Source of the DNA: Verrucomicrobiaceae bacterium | Lineage (GTDB): Bacteria > Verrucomicrobiota > Verrucomicrobiia > Verrucomicrobiales > Verrucomicrobiaceae | NCBI GenBank assembly: GCA_016713035.1 | Contig: JADJPW010000006.1 | Coordinates: forward strand, 1-64,000 | Length of the DNA: 64,000 bases | Reading direction: 5' to 3' | Shown here: positions 41,594 through 51,135 of the stretch, piece by piece | Layout of the letters: every line of letters starts with the position of its first letter | Numbering within the stretch: position 1 is the stretch's first letter | The notes under the pieces: model-generated | Told to the model about the DNA's origin: nothing | The model's input: the letters and a program-made list of their open reading frames with translations, nothing else | Databases searched by the model: none | Program-made: the position numbers and the translations under genes

Positions 41594-42005
41594 ATGAGCC
41601 GTTCACGACCTGCCAAAAAGCCCGAGGAAGAGTCCATCGCCATCACGGAGGCGGAGTGGCAGGTCATGGAGCTGCTATGGGAACGATCCCCACGGACATC
41701 ACAGGACATTGCTGGGGAGCTGGAGGTGCAGCGCGGGTGGAAGCGTGCGACCGTGATGACGCTGCTCTCCAGATTAACCGCAAAGGGAGCAGTAGGCACG
41801 GAGCCGGAGGGGGAATCGCTTCTTATTTTCACCGCTGATCGAGCGCTCAGCCTGTGTGGCGGAGGAAACACGGAGTTTCCTGGATCGGCTCTTCGGCGGT
41901 GCTCTCCAGCCACTGGTGGCACATGTGGTGGAGCAGCAAACACTCACCCAAAAGGATGTCGCTGAACTGCGAGCCCTGCTGGATCAGATCAAACCCCAAT
42001 CATGA
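41594..42005 (+). pseudogene. BlaI/MecI/CopY-type repressor gene, frameshifted
   Basis: The first frame gives a winged-helix N-terminus (ITEAEWQVMELLWERSPRTS and KRATVMTLLSRLTAKGAVG) typical of BlaI. At GGAGGGGGAA (G run 41809-41813) the sequence shifts frame; the missing C-terminus continues one base later as NRFLFSPLIERSACVAEETR, then a dimerisation helix and a stop at 42005. Removing one G would give a normal 136-residue BlaI protein. As written, the N-terminal frame runs to 41965 with an unrelated tail. It may be a true mutation, a slippery site or a sequencing indel. The peptidase gene starts 9 bp after 42005. Confidence 0.8.
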
Positions 42006-42014
42006 CCTCACACG

Positions 42015-45000
42015 ATGAATACGATGCTCGAAACGCTAGAGTCTTCACTACGTGCGCTGCTGCTGCTCTCATGGAAAGGCTCCCTGTTGGCGCTGGCAGC
42101 TCTTCTTTTGCTGTGGCTGTTTCGTAGGCGTGTGGCACCAGCGTGGCGGCATGCGCTGTGGCTTTTGGTGCTACTACGCTTTGTGGTGCCAGACCTCGGA
42201 GAGAGTCGTTTTTCACTGAATCGTGCAGAGGAAGCACCCGCAGTGCCCCAAGTGGCGATTTTTCCAGAAACAGAGCGCACGGAGCCTGTAGCTGAAATGC
42301 CCCGCGAAGTGACGGATGAGCCAGTTGGGCAAGAAATACTGCCAGATCTGGCTGCGCAGACGGATGTGGCCCCAGAAGTCGTAGAGCTGCCGTGGTCGCT
42401 TTGGCAGTGGATGAGTGTGTTTTGGCTATGTGGGGTGCTGGGTATGTTGGGGACGGTTTTTGGCATGCATTTGAGGTTCCTACTCCGGCTGCGGCAGGCG
42501 GAGATCGCTCGACCGGAGGTGGAGGAAGCTTTTGCGCATGCGTGTGTGGTTGCGGGTTTGCGGCGTAGGCCGCGCCTGATGTTGACGGATGCGGTTCGCA
42601 CACCTGCGGTCGCGGGGCTTTGGCGGTCCGTCGTTCTGCTCCCACGTGATCTGGCAGTGGAAGCAGATTTGGAGGCCCTGCACTTGGTGTTTATGCATGA
42701 GCTGGCGCATTTGCGGCGCGGGGACATCTGGGCGCAACTCGCGGCGACGGTCATCACCGCGCTGCATTGGTTTAATCCGCTCGTCTGGGTGTCCATGCGC
42801 TGCCTGCGCCTAGAGGCGGAGCAAGCAGCGGATGCCCGTGCTCTCTGCGGTGGGGATGCCCATCAGACGCACCAGTTTGGGGAGTTGCTGCTGCGCTTGG
42901 CGAACCATACGGCAACAGGCTGGCTGCTATGGATGGGTTCAGGCTTGAATATGGGCATCGCAGAGGGCAAAACAGACCTCCGCAAGCGGATCGAAAACCT
43001 GATGGACCAAGCTCGCGATCATCGTGCTCGCTGGGCAGCGGGCATGGCGCTTTTCATGGTTTTAGCGGTCAGTGGCCTCACCCGTGCTCCGGCACAGGAG
43101 AGCGAAAAAATGCCGCCCACTGTGAAAACGGAGCCGAAGATACCCGCAGCACCCAAACCAGGCACCGTGCGAATCACTGGCCGAGTCGTGAATGAAAACC
43201 AAAAACCGATCCCCGGTGCTAAGTGCAACCTCTCTGATGCGGAGATGATCAGGGCTGATGTCTCCAAATTCATCAAAGTGGAGCCCGTTCTGAGCGATGC
43301 CGAAGGCCGTTTTGTCTTTGAAGACGTGCCTGCTCCGCACCTCTACAGGTTGTTTGCAGAACACGAACTCCACCTACAGCCGAAGGGCGTCAAGATAGAG
43401 AAATTTAACAGTGAGCTGGTTCAGGAGCATCTGATTATTCTTCAAACCGCCAATTCCTGGCTCACAGGCAAGGTGACGAGCAAGGTAGATGGAAAACCGA
43501 TCAAAGGTGCCCAAGTCTTCGTGGTGAGAGATTATACTCTCACAGATGCACTTCGGAAGAACATGCTGGCTGATTACCGCAGAACGGCGGCTCGGCAGGC
43601 GGTGACAGATGATCAGGGCACCTTTCGCGTGGCAAGTTGGAGTTCTGCTCCAAAAACGATTCAGATCATCGTCGATGCACCGGGGATGGCCTATTCAGCC
43701 ACGAAGTTGAATTGGGTAGAAGATAACATCAACACGCACATCGTTTTGGAGCCCTACGATGCTCTCAGCGGCATCGTAGTGGATTCGGAAGGGAAGCCGG
43801 TGAAGGGCGCATGGATGGTGCTGACGAATCGGTTTACATTTCTGGGAGATGACAGCTTTTCTTCAAAAGAAAAGCACTGGTTGAACAACATCTGGACCGG
43901 TGTGCCAGTGACGGACGAGCACGGGCGCTTTCACGGGACTGCCTTGCTCGACAAAGGCCGTGATGAGTGGCTGCTGGCCGTCGATCCCTTACTCGGCGTG
44001 TCAAAAGCCGTGCGCTTTCAGGACTGGAAGGCAGGCGGCACGCTCAAGCTCGTACGCTGGAACAAACTGCACGGCATTTTATACGATGAAAAGGGCCGAG
44101 CAGTGCCAAATGCGAAACTGAAGATGATGGAGATGAACCACGAGAGAACCGAAGAAGCGCAGTTTTCCTTCGGTTTATCCAATACCATAGAAACGGTCAC
44201 GGATTCGCAGGGGCGCTATGTATTTGGGCGCTGTCTGCCATACGGTGGGAAATGCGCTTTCTGGGTGAATGAAAAGATTTCCGGCTACCGCCACATTTTG
44301 CTGGGAGAAGGAGAATCACGTGAGCTGGACCTACACATGAGGCCGGAATCGTCACGATCACCGCCAGGGCCACAGACTCGGCAGGTAACTGGCCGGATCG
44401 ATCTGCCTGAGGGGCTACAACTAAAAAATGCCGACTACAAAATGACGGTGAGCATCAGGCCCGAGGACGAGAGCGACAATCGCAGCCACACACGCTGGAC
44501 AGGCAGCACGCGGGGGAATTTCACTTCGGCACCGCTAGAGCCAGGAGATTACCGCCTGCGCATATCTGTTTCACCGACTTCGCCGCAGCTTCGCTCCGCA
44601 CCGGATGAAGGTCTGACGATGCGTTTCAGACTGGAGGCGGATCAAAAGTTATCACGAATGCACCTGGGGAACTTCACTTTAAAGGCAGCGGATTTTGAAT
44701 TCTCTCCCTCCACTCCAAAGGTGAAACCTCTCTCAACACCCCAGGTCAAAAAGATGGACGTGAATCTGATGCGTGCAGCGGATTATGCCTCTTGGACCGC
44801 AGGTGGAGCGGGTTGGACCCTGCCTGAGGCTCCGGTGCCTGTGCACGGGCAACTCAGCGGAGAATTGCAAGTGGGCACATCAGGACTCTTTGCCATACGA
44901 GCGATGAAGACGGATGGAACGCGGCATTTTTCTTCTGCGCTACGCAGTGAGGATCGCCAAGTCAGCCTCACCCCTGGCGTGAGCCTAAAAGGCAGGCTGA

Positions 45001-45659
45001 AAAACCTACCTGCGAACTATGCGGGGGACGGCTGGATCATCGCGGCACCGATTCTCGAAGTGCTGCCGTCATCGGGTGAAGCCGTCCGCGGAACCATCCC
45101 GCGCATGCACTGGCACACCTGGACTCCGGTGGAGAAGGATGGATCGTTCCGTTTTGTGTCCCTGCCACGCGGTCAGGTGGAGTTGTTTGGCTTTGGGGAT
45201 GGATGGATTACCGCCGGGGAGAACGAGTATATCGTCACGAGTTTTCGAATCCGACTCACAGGCGAAGAGGCGCAGGCGCAAGTGGAGATCGGCACTCGTC
45301 TTTCGCTGGAAAAGAAGCTGCGGGTGCTGCTGCCTGACGGAACACCTGCGGCGGGGGTGAAGCTGCGCATCCTGACGGAGCCGAAAGGCACGGTGGATCG
45401 TGCTCTCGGACGCTGGAGCTGCTCGCACGAGCCAGAGGACTCGGAAGCCTACCAGCACTATTACAAAACGCCCCTTCCTGGTCACCGTGCGACGACGGAC
45501 TCCGAAGGACACGCCACACTGCGGAATTTACTCAGTTCCCGCATGAATTGTGAATTTGCATGGACCGATCCCGCGAGCGGGAATGAGCAAAAGATGCAGG
45601 GCTTCGTGGACCTGAACCGCGGTGGCGTGCAGGAAGTAAAGCTATTGCCAAACAAGTAA
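42015..45659 (+). CDS. M56 (BlaR1/MecR1-like) metallopeptidase with large carboxypeptidase-regulatory-like region
   Basis: A 1214-residue membrane protein. Four hydrophobic helices (about 18-36, 44-58, 131-150, 332-348) enclose an M56 peptidase domain with HELAHLRRGD (about 228-237, zinc His pair). BlaR1 then ends in a penicillin-binding sensor; here the extracytoplasmic part (about 370-1214) is a string of beta-sandwich, CarboxypepD_reg-like modules, e.g. VRITGRVVNENQKPIPGAKC, LSGIVVDSEGKPVKGAWMVL and LHGILYDEKGRAVPNAKLKM. Such modules bind or scaffold rather than catalyse. The likely role is signal-dependent cleavage of the adjacent BlaI-type repressor; the signal is unknown. Confidence 0.85.
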   Translation: MNTMLETLESSLRALLLLSWKGSLLALAALLLLWLFRRRVAPAWRHALWLLVLLRFVVPDLGESRFSLNRAEEAPAVPQVAIFPETERTEPVAEMPREVTDEPVGQEILPDLAAQTDVAPEVVELPWSLWQWMSVFWLCGVLGMLGTVFGMHLRFLLRLRQAEIARPEVEEAFAHACVVAGLRRRPRLMLTDAVRTPAVAGLWRSVVLLPRDLAVEADLEALHLVFMHELAHLRRGDIWAQLAATVITALHWFNPLVWVSMRCLRLEAEQAADARALCGGDAHQTHQFGELLLRLANHTATGWLLWMGSGLNMGIAEGKTDLRKRIENLMDQARDHRARWAAGMALFMVLAVSGLTRAPAQESEKMPPTVKTEPKIPAAPKPGTVRITGRVVNENQKPIPGAKCNLSDAEMIRADVSKFIKVEPVLSDAEGRFVFEDVPAPHLYRLFAEHELHLQPKGVKIEKFNSELVQEHLIILQTANSWLTGKVTSKVDGKPIKGAQVFVVRDYTLTDALRKNMLADYRRTAARQAVTDDQGTFRVASWSSAPKTIQIIVDAPGMAYSATKLNWVEDNINTHIVLEPYDALSGIVVDSEGKPVKGAWMVLTNRFTFLGDDSFSSKEKHWLNNIWTGVPVTDEHGRFHGTALLDKGRDEWLLAVDPLLGVSKAVRFQDWKAGGTLKLVRWNKLHGILYDEKGRAVPNAKLKMMEMNHERTEEAQFSFGLSNTIETVTDSQGRYVFGRCLPYGGKCAFWVNEKISGYRHILLGEGESRELDLHMRPESSRSPPGPQTRQVTGRIDLPEGLQLKNADYKMTVSIRPEDESDNRSHTRWTGSTRGNFTSAPLEPGDYRLRISVSPTSPQLRSAPDEGLTMRFRLEADQKLSRMHLGNFTLKAADFEFSPSTPKVKPLSTPQVKKMDVNLMRAADYASWTAGGAGWTLPEAPVPVHGQLSGELQVGTSGLFAIRAMKTDGTRHFSSALRSEDRQVSLTPGVSLKGRLKNLPANYAGDGWIIAAPILEVLPSSGEAVRGTIPRMHWHTWTPVEKDGSFRFVSLPRGQVELFGFGDGWITAGENEYIVTSFRIRLTGEEAQAQVEIGTRLSLEKKLRVLLPDGTPAAGVKLRILTEPKGTVDRALGRWSCSHEPEDSEAYQHYYKTPLPGHRATTDSEGHATLRNLLSSRMNCEFAWTDPASGNEQKMQGFVDLNRGGVQEVKLLPNK

Positions 45660-45668
45660 CTCCTCGGC

Positions 45669-47555
45669 TTAGCCCAGCACCGCGAGCACCTTCGCGACGC
45701 AGTCTTCGGCGGTGAGGCCGTGTTTTTTGCGGAGGATGGGGATGGTGCCGTGCTCGACGAATTCATCTGGCCAACCAATGCGCACGACGGGTGTGCGGAT
45801 GCCGGCGCTGCTGAGGTGCTCGATGACGCCACAGCCGAAGCCGTTCATGAGGACGTGGTCTTCGAGGGTGCAGACGACTTTGACCTTTTTGGCATAGGAT
45901 TCGATGCAGGCACCATCGAGCGGCTTGATCCAGCGTGGGTTGATGAGGGCGACGGAGAGTCCTTTGGCCTCTAGGACGGCTTTGGCAGCCTCTGCGACGG
46001 GGAACATGTCGCCGAGGGCGATGAGGGCCACGTCGCTGCCATCGGCGACGACTTCGGCTTTGCCGATTTCGAGGAGTTGGGGCTTTTCCTTCGGGCTGAT
46101 GCCTGGACCGTTGCCACGCGGGTAGCGGATGGCGATGGGGCCTTTGTTGTAGTTCGCCATGGTCCAGAGCATATCGACGAATTCATCCTCATGGCGGGGC
46201 TGCATGTGGATGAGGTCTGGCACGCCGCGTAGGTAGGCGATGTCGAATAGTCCGTGGTGAGTGGGGCCGTCGTCACCGCTGAGGCCGCCGCGGTCCATGC
46301 AGAGGCGGACGGGGAGTTTTTGCAGGGCCATGTCATGCACGATCATGTCAAAGGCACGCTGCATGAAGGTGGAGTAGATGGTGAGGAAGGGCTTCAGACC
46401 ACTGGTGGCCATACCGCAGGCAAAGAGGGCCGCGTGCTCCTCTGCGATGCCGACGTCGAAGTAGCGCTCGGGGATTTCTTTCTTAAAGACACTCAAGCCG
46501 GTGCCGCCGGGCATTGCGCCGGTGATGGCAACGATTTTTTTGTCTTCTTTGGCAAAGTCGGTGACGGTGCGTGCATAGACCTGGCTGTAGGTGGGCTTGT
46601 TGAGCACGGGTGTCTCGCCGGTCTCGATGTTGTATTTGCCCAGGCCGTGGAATTTACCCGGATCTTCGAGGGCGGGTTTGTAGCCTTTGCCTTTTTCCGT
46701 GATGATGTGGAGGATGACGGGCTCGTCCTGGGTTTTGAGGAATTCAAAGGTCTGGATGAGCAGCGGGATGTTGTGCCCGTCGATGGGGCCGTAGTAGCGG
46801 ATGCCGAATTCGTCAAAAAGCAGGCTGCGATTCGCCGGAGTGGAGCTCTGAGGCAGGATCATGCCTTTGGCGTGGTCCTCAGCCTTTTTGGCGAGTTTGA
46901 GGGCATCTTGGCCGAGGATGAATTCGACGAACTTGGCGGCCTTTTGGTGCAAATTGGCGAATCCAGGGTGTGTGGCGATGCTGGTGAAGTATTTCGCGAT
47001 GGCTCCGACATTGCGATCAATGGACCACTCGTTGTCATTGAGCACGATGATGAGCTTTTTGGTGTGCGCGGCGACGTTGTTCATCGCCTCAAACACGGGG
47101 CCGCAGGTGAAGGCTGCATCACCCGCGACGCAGACGACGTGCTCATCGGTGCCATTGAGATCGCGTGCTGTGGCCATGCCGAGCGCGGCACCCAGGGCGG
47201 TGCCGGCGTGGCCTGCGCCATAGCAGTCGTGCTCGCTCTCAGTGCGGAGGCAGAAGCCATTGAGGCCTTCGTATTGGCGGATGGTGCCGATCTTGTCCCA
47301 GCGGCCTGTGAGCATCTTATGGACGTAGGCCTGGTGAGCGACGTCGAAGACGAAGCGGTCCTTAGGCGTGTTAAACACCCGGTGCATGGCGATGGAGAGC
47401 TCCACCACGCCCAGATTCGGTCCGAGATGGCCGCCCGTTTCGCTGAGGGTCGCGATGAGCGTGCGGCGGATTTTTTCAGCGAGGGTAGGCAGGAGCTCTA
47501 CTGGCAGCGCTTTGAGATCGGCAGGAGAGTGAATGGCGGGGATGTCGGTTTCCAC
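45669..47555 (-). CDS. dxs: 1-deoxy-D-xylulose-5-phosphate synthase
   Basis: A 628-residue thiamin-dependent enzyme, first step of the MEP isoprenoid pathway. Signatures: TGGHLGPNLGVVELS, FDVAHQAYVHKMLTGR, GDAAFTCGPVFEAMN with NDNEWSIDRNVGA (ThDP/Mg site), YYGPIDGHN, DVGIAEEHAALFACGMA and GLSGDDGPTHHG. The start codon is GTG at 47555, without a Shine-Dalgarno sequence. xseB precedes it by 61 bp in the same direction, as in several bacteria where these two are neighbours. ispH, later in the same pathway, lies 1.3 kb away on the other strand. Confidence 0.97.
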   Translation of the reverse strand: METDIPAIHSPADLKALPVELLPTLAEKIRRTLIATLSETGGHLGPNLGVVELSIAMHRVFNTPKDRFVFDVAHQAYVHKMLTGRWDKIGTIRQYEGLNGFCLRTESEHDCYGAGHAGTALGAALGMATARDLNGTDEHVVCVAGDAAFTCGPVFEAMNNVAAHTKKLIIVLNDNEWSIDRNVGAIAKYFTSIATHPGFANLHQKAAKFVEFILGQDALKLAKKAEDHAKGMILPQSSTPANRSLLFDEFGIRYYGPIDGHNIPLLIQTFEFLKTQDEPVILHIITEKGKGYKPALEDPGKFHGLGKYNIETGETPVLNKPTYSQVYARTVTDFAKEDKKIVAITGAMPGGTGLSVFKKEIPERYFDVGIAEEHAALFACGMATSGLKPFLTIYSTFMQRAFDMIVHDMALQKLPVRLCMDRGGLSGDDGPTHHGLFDIAYLRGVPDLIHMQPRHEDEFVDMLWTMANYNKGPIAIRYPRGNGPGISPKEKPQLLEIGKAEVVADGSDVALIALGDMFPVAEAAKAVLEAKGLSVALINPRWIKPLDGACIESYAKKVKVVCTLEDHVLMNGFGCGVIEHLSSAGIRTPVVRIGWPDEFVEHGTIPILRKKHGLTAEDCVAKVLAVLG

Positions 47556-47616
47556 AGGATGAGTAGCAGGGAGCAGAGGGCTAAGGGCGGCGTGTCAGAT
47601 AAATAGGAGCGATAGG

Positions 47617-47964
47617 TCAAAAAAGGCGGATTTCCTCGTCTGTCGCCGTTTTGCGGCGCTTCGGTGGAGATTGGCGGGGGCTGGCTTCATCCGCGTCGGG
47701 TGTTTCGTCGGCGGAATCTCCTCCAAAGGGCCGTGTCGTGGCCTTTCCGGCATCTAAATCCGCAGAGATCAGCTCCACGCGGTGGCGTGCCACCTCGATA
47801 TGCTGGCGGCAGACTTTCAGTAGCTGCATGCCCTCGGAGTAGCTCTGGATCATCTCTGCCAGCGGCATGCGGTCATCCTCCATCGCTGAGATGATTTCAT
47901 TCAGGCGCTGCATCGCATCCTCGAAGGAGGATTCTTCATCGGGCTGGCGCACGGGTTTGCTCAT
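47617..47964 (-). CDS. xseB: Exodeoxyribonuclease VII small subunit
   Basis: A 115-residue protein. The XseB core is SFEDAMQRLNEIISAMEDD followed by LAEMIQSYSEGMQLLKVC (about 12-52), a helical hairpin that wraps the large subunit. The C-terminal part (about 72-115), rich in Asp, Pro and Lys, extends beyond usual XseB (about 80 residues) and is probably disordered. The nuclease works on single-stranded DNA. The large subunit gene is not in the window. Confidence 0.93.
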   Translation of the reverse strand: MSKPVRQPDEESSFEDAMQRLNEIISAMEDDRMPLAEMIQSYSEGMQLLKVCRQHIEVARHRVELISADLDAGKATTRPFGGDSADETPDADEASPRQSPPKRRKTATDEEIRLF

Positions 47965-48149
47965 AGGGGCGGTTTGGGGGCGGGGGAGATGTCCGCCGGG
48001 GCGGAAGGGCGGCCAGTATCAAAACATCGCATCCTGCCGCAAGCACGAAAACCACTCTGGTGACAGGTTTTGCACCTCCATGCCCCCGATAGTCTCCTTA
48101 CTCTTTGCTTCTTGAACTCTTTGCTCTCTACCGCTAGAAGCTCGCCGCC

Positions 48150-48770
48150 ATGAAATTGCATCCTTCCATCATCCTCCGCTCCCTCACTCTCGCCGCCGCC
48201 GCTTTGGCGCTCAGTAGCTGTGCTGCCGTCAAAAAAGGTGGCACCATGTACGGACATGACTTCGATCCGCCCATGACAAAGCCTTCCAGCATCAGCAATG
48301 TGAAGGTGAAGGTCAGCACCGGCGCGGGCCGCATCTATGTCACCGAAGGGAATAAAGTCCTCCTCGCCTCTCCGTGCTCTGTCGGCACTGGCGGCAGCAC
48401 TGGCCAGGGTAGCTACCGCATCCAGTTCAAGCAGGCGCAGAAGCGCCGCGTCAGCAATCCCGACGCTGGCTATCCTATGGCCTACTGGCAGGAGTGGAAG
48501 TCCGCCTACGGCCTCCACTGGGGTTTTGTGAAGCCTTATCCTTGCACCCACGGCTGCATCCGCCTGCCGATGAATACCGCCCGCAAGATCTTCTCCATGA
48601 CCCAGGTCGGCACCCCGCTCATCATCAGCCCTTCGCACCCAGAGGATGCCACCATCGGCAAGACTCTGCCTACCATCGACGACGGCCCATTGCCTAATCC
48701 AGATCGCGGCTACCTCATGAGCAACTCCTTCTTTGAAGACGCTGCTGCAGGTCGCAAACTGCGCCTCTGA
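48150..48770 (+). CDS. L,D-transpeptidase lipoprotein (YkuD family)
   Basis: A 206-residue protein with a lipobox (LALSSCA, Cys24) and a catalytic YkuD domain. The active-site motif CTHGCIRLP (about 132-140; His134, Cys136) is intact. L,D-transpeptidases make 3-3 cross-links or attach proteins to peptidoglycan. The N-terminal strand RIYVTEGNKVLLASPCSVGT fits the fold. It is a normal counterpart to the degenerate LysM protein at 32226-33164. A gap of 185 bp before it contains no other gene. Confidence 0.94.
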   Translation: MKLHPSIILRSLTLAAAALALSSCAAVKKGGTMYGHDFDPPMTKPSSISNVKVKVSTGAGRIYVTEGNKVLLASPCSVGTGGSTGQGSYRIQFKQAQKRRVSNPDAGYPMAYWQEWKSAYGLHWGFVKPYPCTHGCIRLPMNTARKIFSMTQVGTPLIISPSHPEDATIGKTLPTIDDGPLPNPDRGYLMSNSFFEDAAAGRKLRL

Positions 48771-48822
48771 TCGTCCCGCCGCCCCGCTACGCTCCTAATT
48801 TCCGGTTATCTAGCTTTCGCCC

Positions 48823-50055
48823 ATGCCTCCACCTGCCCAACGCGTCAATGTCCGCACCCCCGAGGTCATGGAACGCGTGCAGGCGGAGGTCGAGACGCAC
48901 TACCGCAGCACCATCGTCGAGCAAATCCGTGCCCGTGGCAGCATGCTGCGCATCGGCAGCACCACGGTGCGACTGGCGCGGGATTTCGGCTTCTGCTACG
49001 GCGTGGAGCGGGCCATCGACCTGGCTTACGCTGCGCGGAAGGTGTTTGCTGACCGCAAGGTCTATCTCCTCGGTGAAATCATCCACAACCAGGAGGTCAA
49101 CCGCCAGCTCACCGAGATGGGCATCATCAGCATCCCCATCTCTGAGCATGAGAGCACCCTCGCCACTCTCACAGCCGAAGACGTCGTCATCGTCCCTGCC
49201 TTTGGGGCAGAGACACGGCTCATGAAGCTCATCGCCGAGCGCGGCTGCCTCACGGTGGATACCACCTGCGGCGATGTCATGAGTGTCTGGAAGCGTGTCC
49301 GCCAGTACTCCAAGACCGGCTTCACCTCCATCATCCACGGCAAAGCCACGCATGAGGAGACCCGCGCCACCTCCTCCCGCGCCATGGGGGACGATGGGAT
49401 GGGAAACTACCTCGTCATCCTCACCCTCGCAGATGTGGACTACGTCTGTGACTACATCCGCCACGGCGGCGACCGCGCTGCCTTCCTCAGCCGCTTTCCT
49501 CAGTCCGCACGCTCCGTCGGCTTCGATCCAGACCTACACCTCACCCGCATCGGTGTCGCCAATCAGACGACCATGCTCAAGTCCGAGACAGAAGAAGTGC
49601 AGCGCCGCCTCCGCCAAGCCGTCATCGACCGGAATGCCGGCGACTCTGTCCCTGACGCCAATTTCCAGGTATTCGACACCATCTGCGGAGCCACCCAAGA
49701 GCGCCAAGACAGCCTCTTCGGCCTGCTCCAATTCCCGCTCGATGTGCTGCTCGTCGTCGGCGGCTACAACAGCTCCAATACCACCCACCTGGTGGAAATC
49801 GGTGAGCAGCAGCTCCCCACCTTCTTCATCCGCACGGCGGACTGTCTCACCTCCCTGGAGCAGATCGTCCATTTTGACATTCATCAAAAGACAGAGACCC
49901 AGAGCTACTCCACCAAGCTGGCCAGCAGTGAGCCCGTCACCGTCGGCATCACCGCTGGGGCCTCCTGTCCGAACAATCTCATCGAAGACACAGTGCTGCG
50001 CATCTTTTCCCTACGCGGCATCGACCCCGCGAGCGTCCGCGCCGCACTAGCCTAG
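48823..50055 (+). CDS. ispH: 4-hydroxy-3-methylbut-2-enyl diphosphate reductase
   Basis: A 410-residue IspH (LytB), last enzyme of the MEP pathway, making IPP and DMAPP. The three iron-sulfur Cys ligands are in FGFCYGVERAI (Cys58), DTTCGDV (Cys149) and GASCPNN (about 387). VFDTICGATQERQ contains the proton-relay Thr/Gln region. The N-terminal about 45 residues and the insert around 190-230 make it longer than the E. coli enzyme (316) and like the plant/cyanobacterial type. It follows the L,D-transpeptidase gene by 52 bp. Confidence 0.96.
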   Translation: MPPPAQRVNVRTPEVMERVQAEVETHYRSTIVEQIRARGSMLRIGSTTVRLARDFGFCYGVERAIDLAYAARKVFADRKVYLLGEIIHNQEVNRQLTEMGIISIPISEHESTLATLTAEDVVIVPAFGAETRLMKLIAERGCLTVDTTCGDVMSVWKRVRQYSKTGFTSIIHGKATHEETRATSSRAMGDDGMGNYLVILTLADVDYVCDYIRHGGDRAAFLSRFPQSARSVGFDPDLHLTRIGVANQTTMLKSETEEVQRRLRQAVIDRNAGDSVPDANFQVFDTICGATQERQDSLFGLLQFPLDVLLVVGGYNSSNTTHLVEIGEQQLPTFFIRTADCLTSLEQIVHFDIHQKTETQSYSTKLASSEPVTVGITAGASCPNNLIEDTVLRIFSLRGIDPASVRAALA

Positions 50056-50134
50056 CGGAAGTGGCGATCCCAGACTCGCAGGCAGGCCATGAAGCACTGC
50101 CACACACTAGATCTCGCAAAGAAGAGTGCAGCAC

Positions 50135-51121
50135 TCACTCGCCGAGGAGCTTTTTCACGGTCGGCTCGATGGCCTCTGCCCAGATGCGGTAGCCTTTTTC
50201 GTTCGGGTGCAGGTAATCGGGCATGATGTCCTTGGTGATCAGGCCTTCTGCCGTGAGGAATTTTGACCCGATGTCGAGAAAGGTCGCGTTTTGCTGCCCG
50301 TCGAGCTTGGCGATGAGTTGATTGACGGCGGAGAGCTTTTCCCGCTGCGGGCCGGGCTTCTCACCACGGGGGAAGATGCCCAGTAGCAAGGTTTTCGACT
50401 GCGGGAGACGCTGATGCAGCTCCTGGACGATAGCGGTGATGCCCGCAGCGATTTCAGGGGCAGAGCAGTTGGCGCTATTGTTCGTGCCGATCATGAGGAC
50501 GACGAGTTTCGGCGAAATACCGTCCAATGCGCCGTGCTGGAGCCGCCAGAGCACATTCTCCGTCTTGTCCCAGCCGAAGCCCAGATTCCCGGCCTTCCGC
50601 GGCGCATAAAATTCGCCCCAGGTCTGCTGTCCGCGCAGGGCATAGCTGTCGAACTGCTCGCCACCGAAAAAGTGCGTGATGGAGTCGCCGATGAAGAGGA
50701 TCTGCGGCTGGATTTTTTTCACAGCGGCGCTGGTCAGTGCGTGGCGCTTTGCCCAGTCATACTGTGGCCAGCTCCGGTCCTGTGGGATGGGTACGACGGT
50801 GCTGGGTTGCGCTTTTTGACCCGACAGCGGCTCGAAGACACTCTGCACGACTTTGGCATGGGCAGTGCGGTCCTTGGTGAAGAGTGTGGCCTTCACGGTG
50901 CCGCCTCCAGGCAGGGCAAACGGTGCCAAGTAGGGGGCCGACTTCGCGGTGGGCTCCGTACCATCGAGCGTGTAAAGAATGGTGCTCTCTTTGGAAGGCA
51001 GCTTGAAGGTGATGAGGCCGCTCTGATCCCGCTCCATCGACAGTGGCGCTGGCGGTGCCTTGGTGGTCGTCTGGGCGAGGAGCGAGGAAGCTGTCAGCAG
51101 GGTGAGGAGGAGCGGGCGCAT
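50135..51121 (-). CDS. Secreted SGNH/GDSL hydrolase with N-terminal beta-domain
   Basis: A 328-residue protein with a signal peptide (MRPLLLTLLTASSLLA). Residues 25-100 form a chitobiase-C-terminal-like beta domain (LYTLDGTEPTAKSAPYLAPF). The SGNH part follows with block I ILFIGDSITHFFGG (catalytic Ser), block III LMIGTNNS (Asn) and block V DIMPDYLHP (Asp and His). It resembles platelet-activating-factor-acetylhydrolase-like esterases acting on carbohydrates. The tRNA-synthetase-like gene ends 14 bp upstream. Confidence 0.92.
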   Translation of the reverse strand: MRPLLLTLLTASSLLAQTTTKAPPAPLSMERDQSGLITFKLPSKESTILYTLDGTEPTAKSAPYLAPFALPGGGTVKATLFTKDRTAHAKVVQSVFEPLSGQKAQPSTVVPIPQDRSWPQYDWAKRHALTSAAVKKIQPQILFIGDSITHFFGGEQFDSYALRGQQTWGEFYAPRKAGNLGFGWDKTENVLWRLQHGALDGISPKLVVLMIGTNNSANCSAPEIAAGITAIVQELHQRLPQSKTLLLGIFPRGEKPGPQREKLSAVNQLIAKLDGQQNATFLDIGSKFLTAEGLITKDIMPDYLHPNEKGYRIWAEAIEPTVKKLLGE

Positions 51122-51135
51122 GGTGGAAAAAAGGG

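Noticed and set aside
46254..47606. 450-residue plus-strand frame antisense to dxs
   Set aside because: Shadow of the dxs gene, with no recognisable motif.
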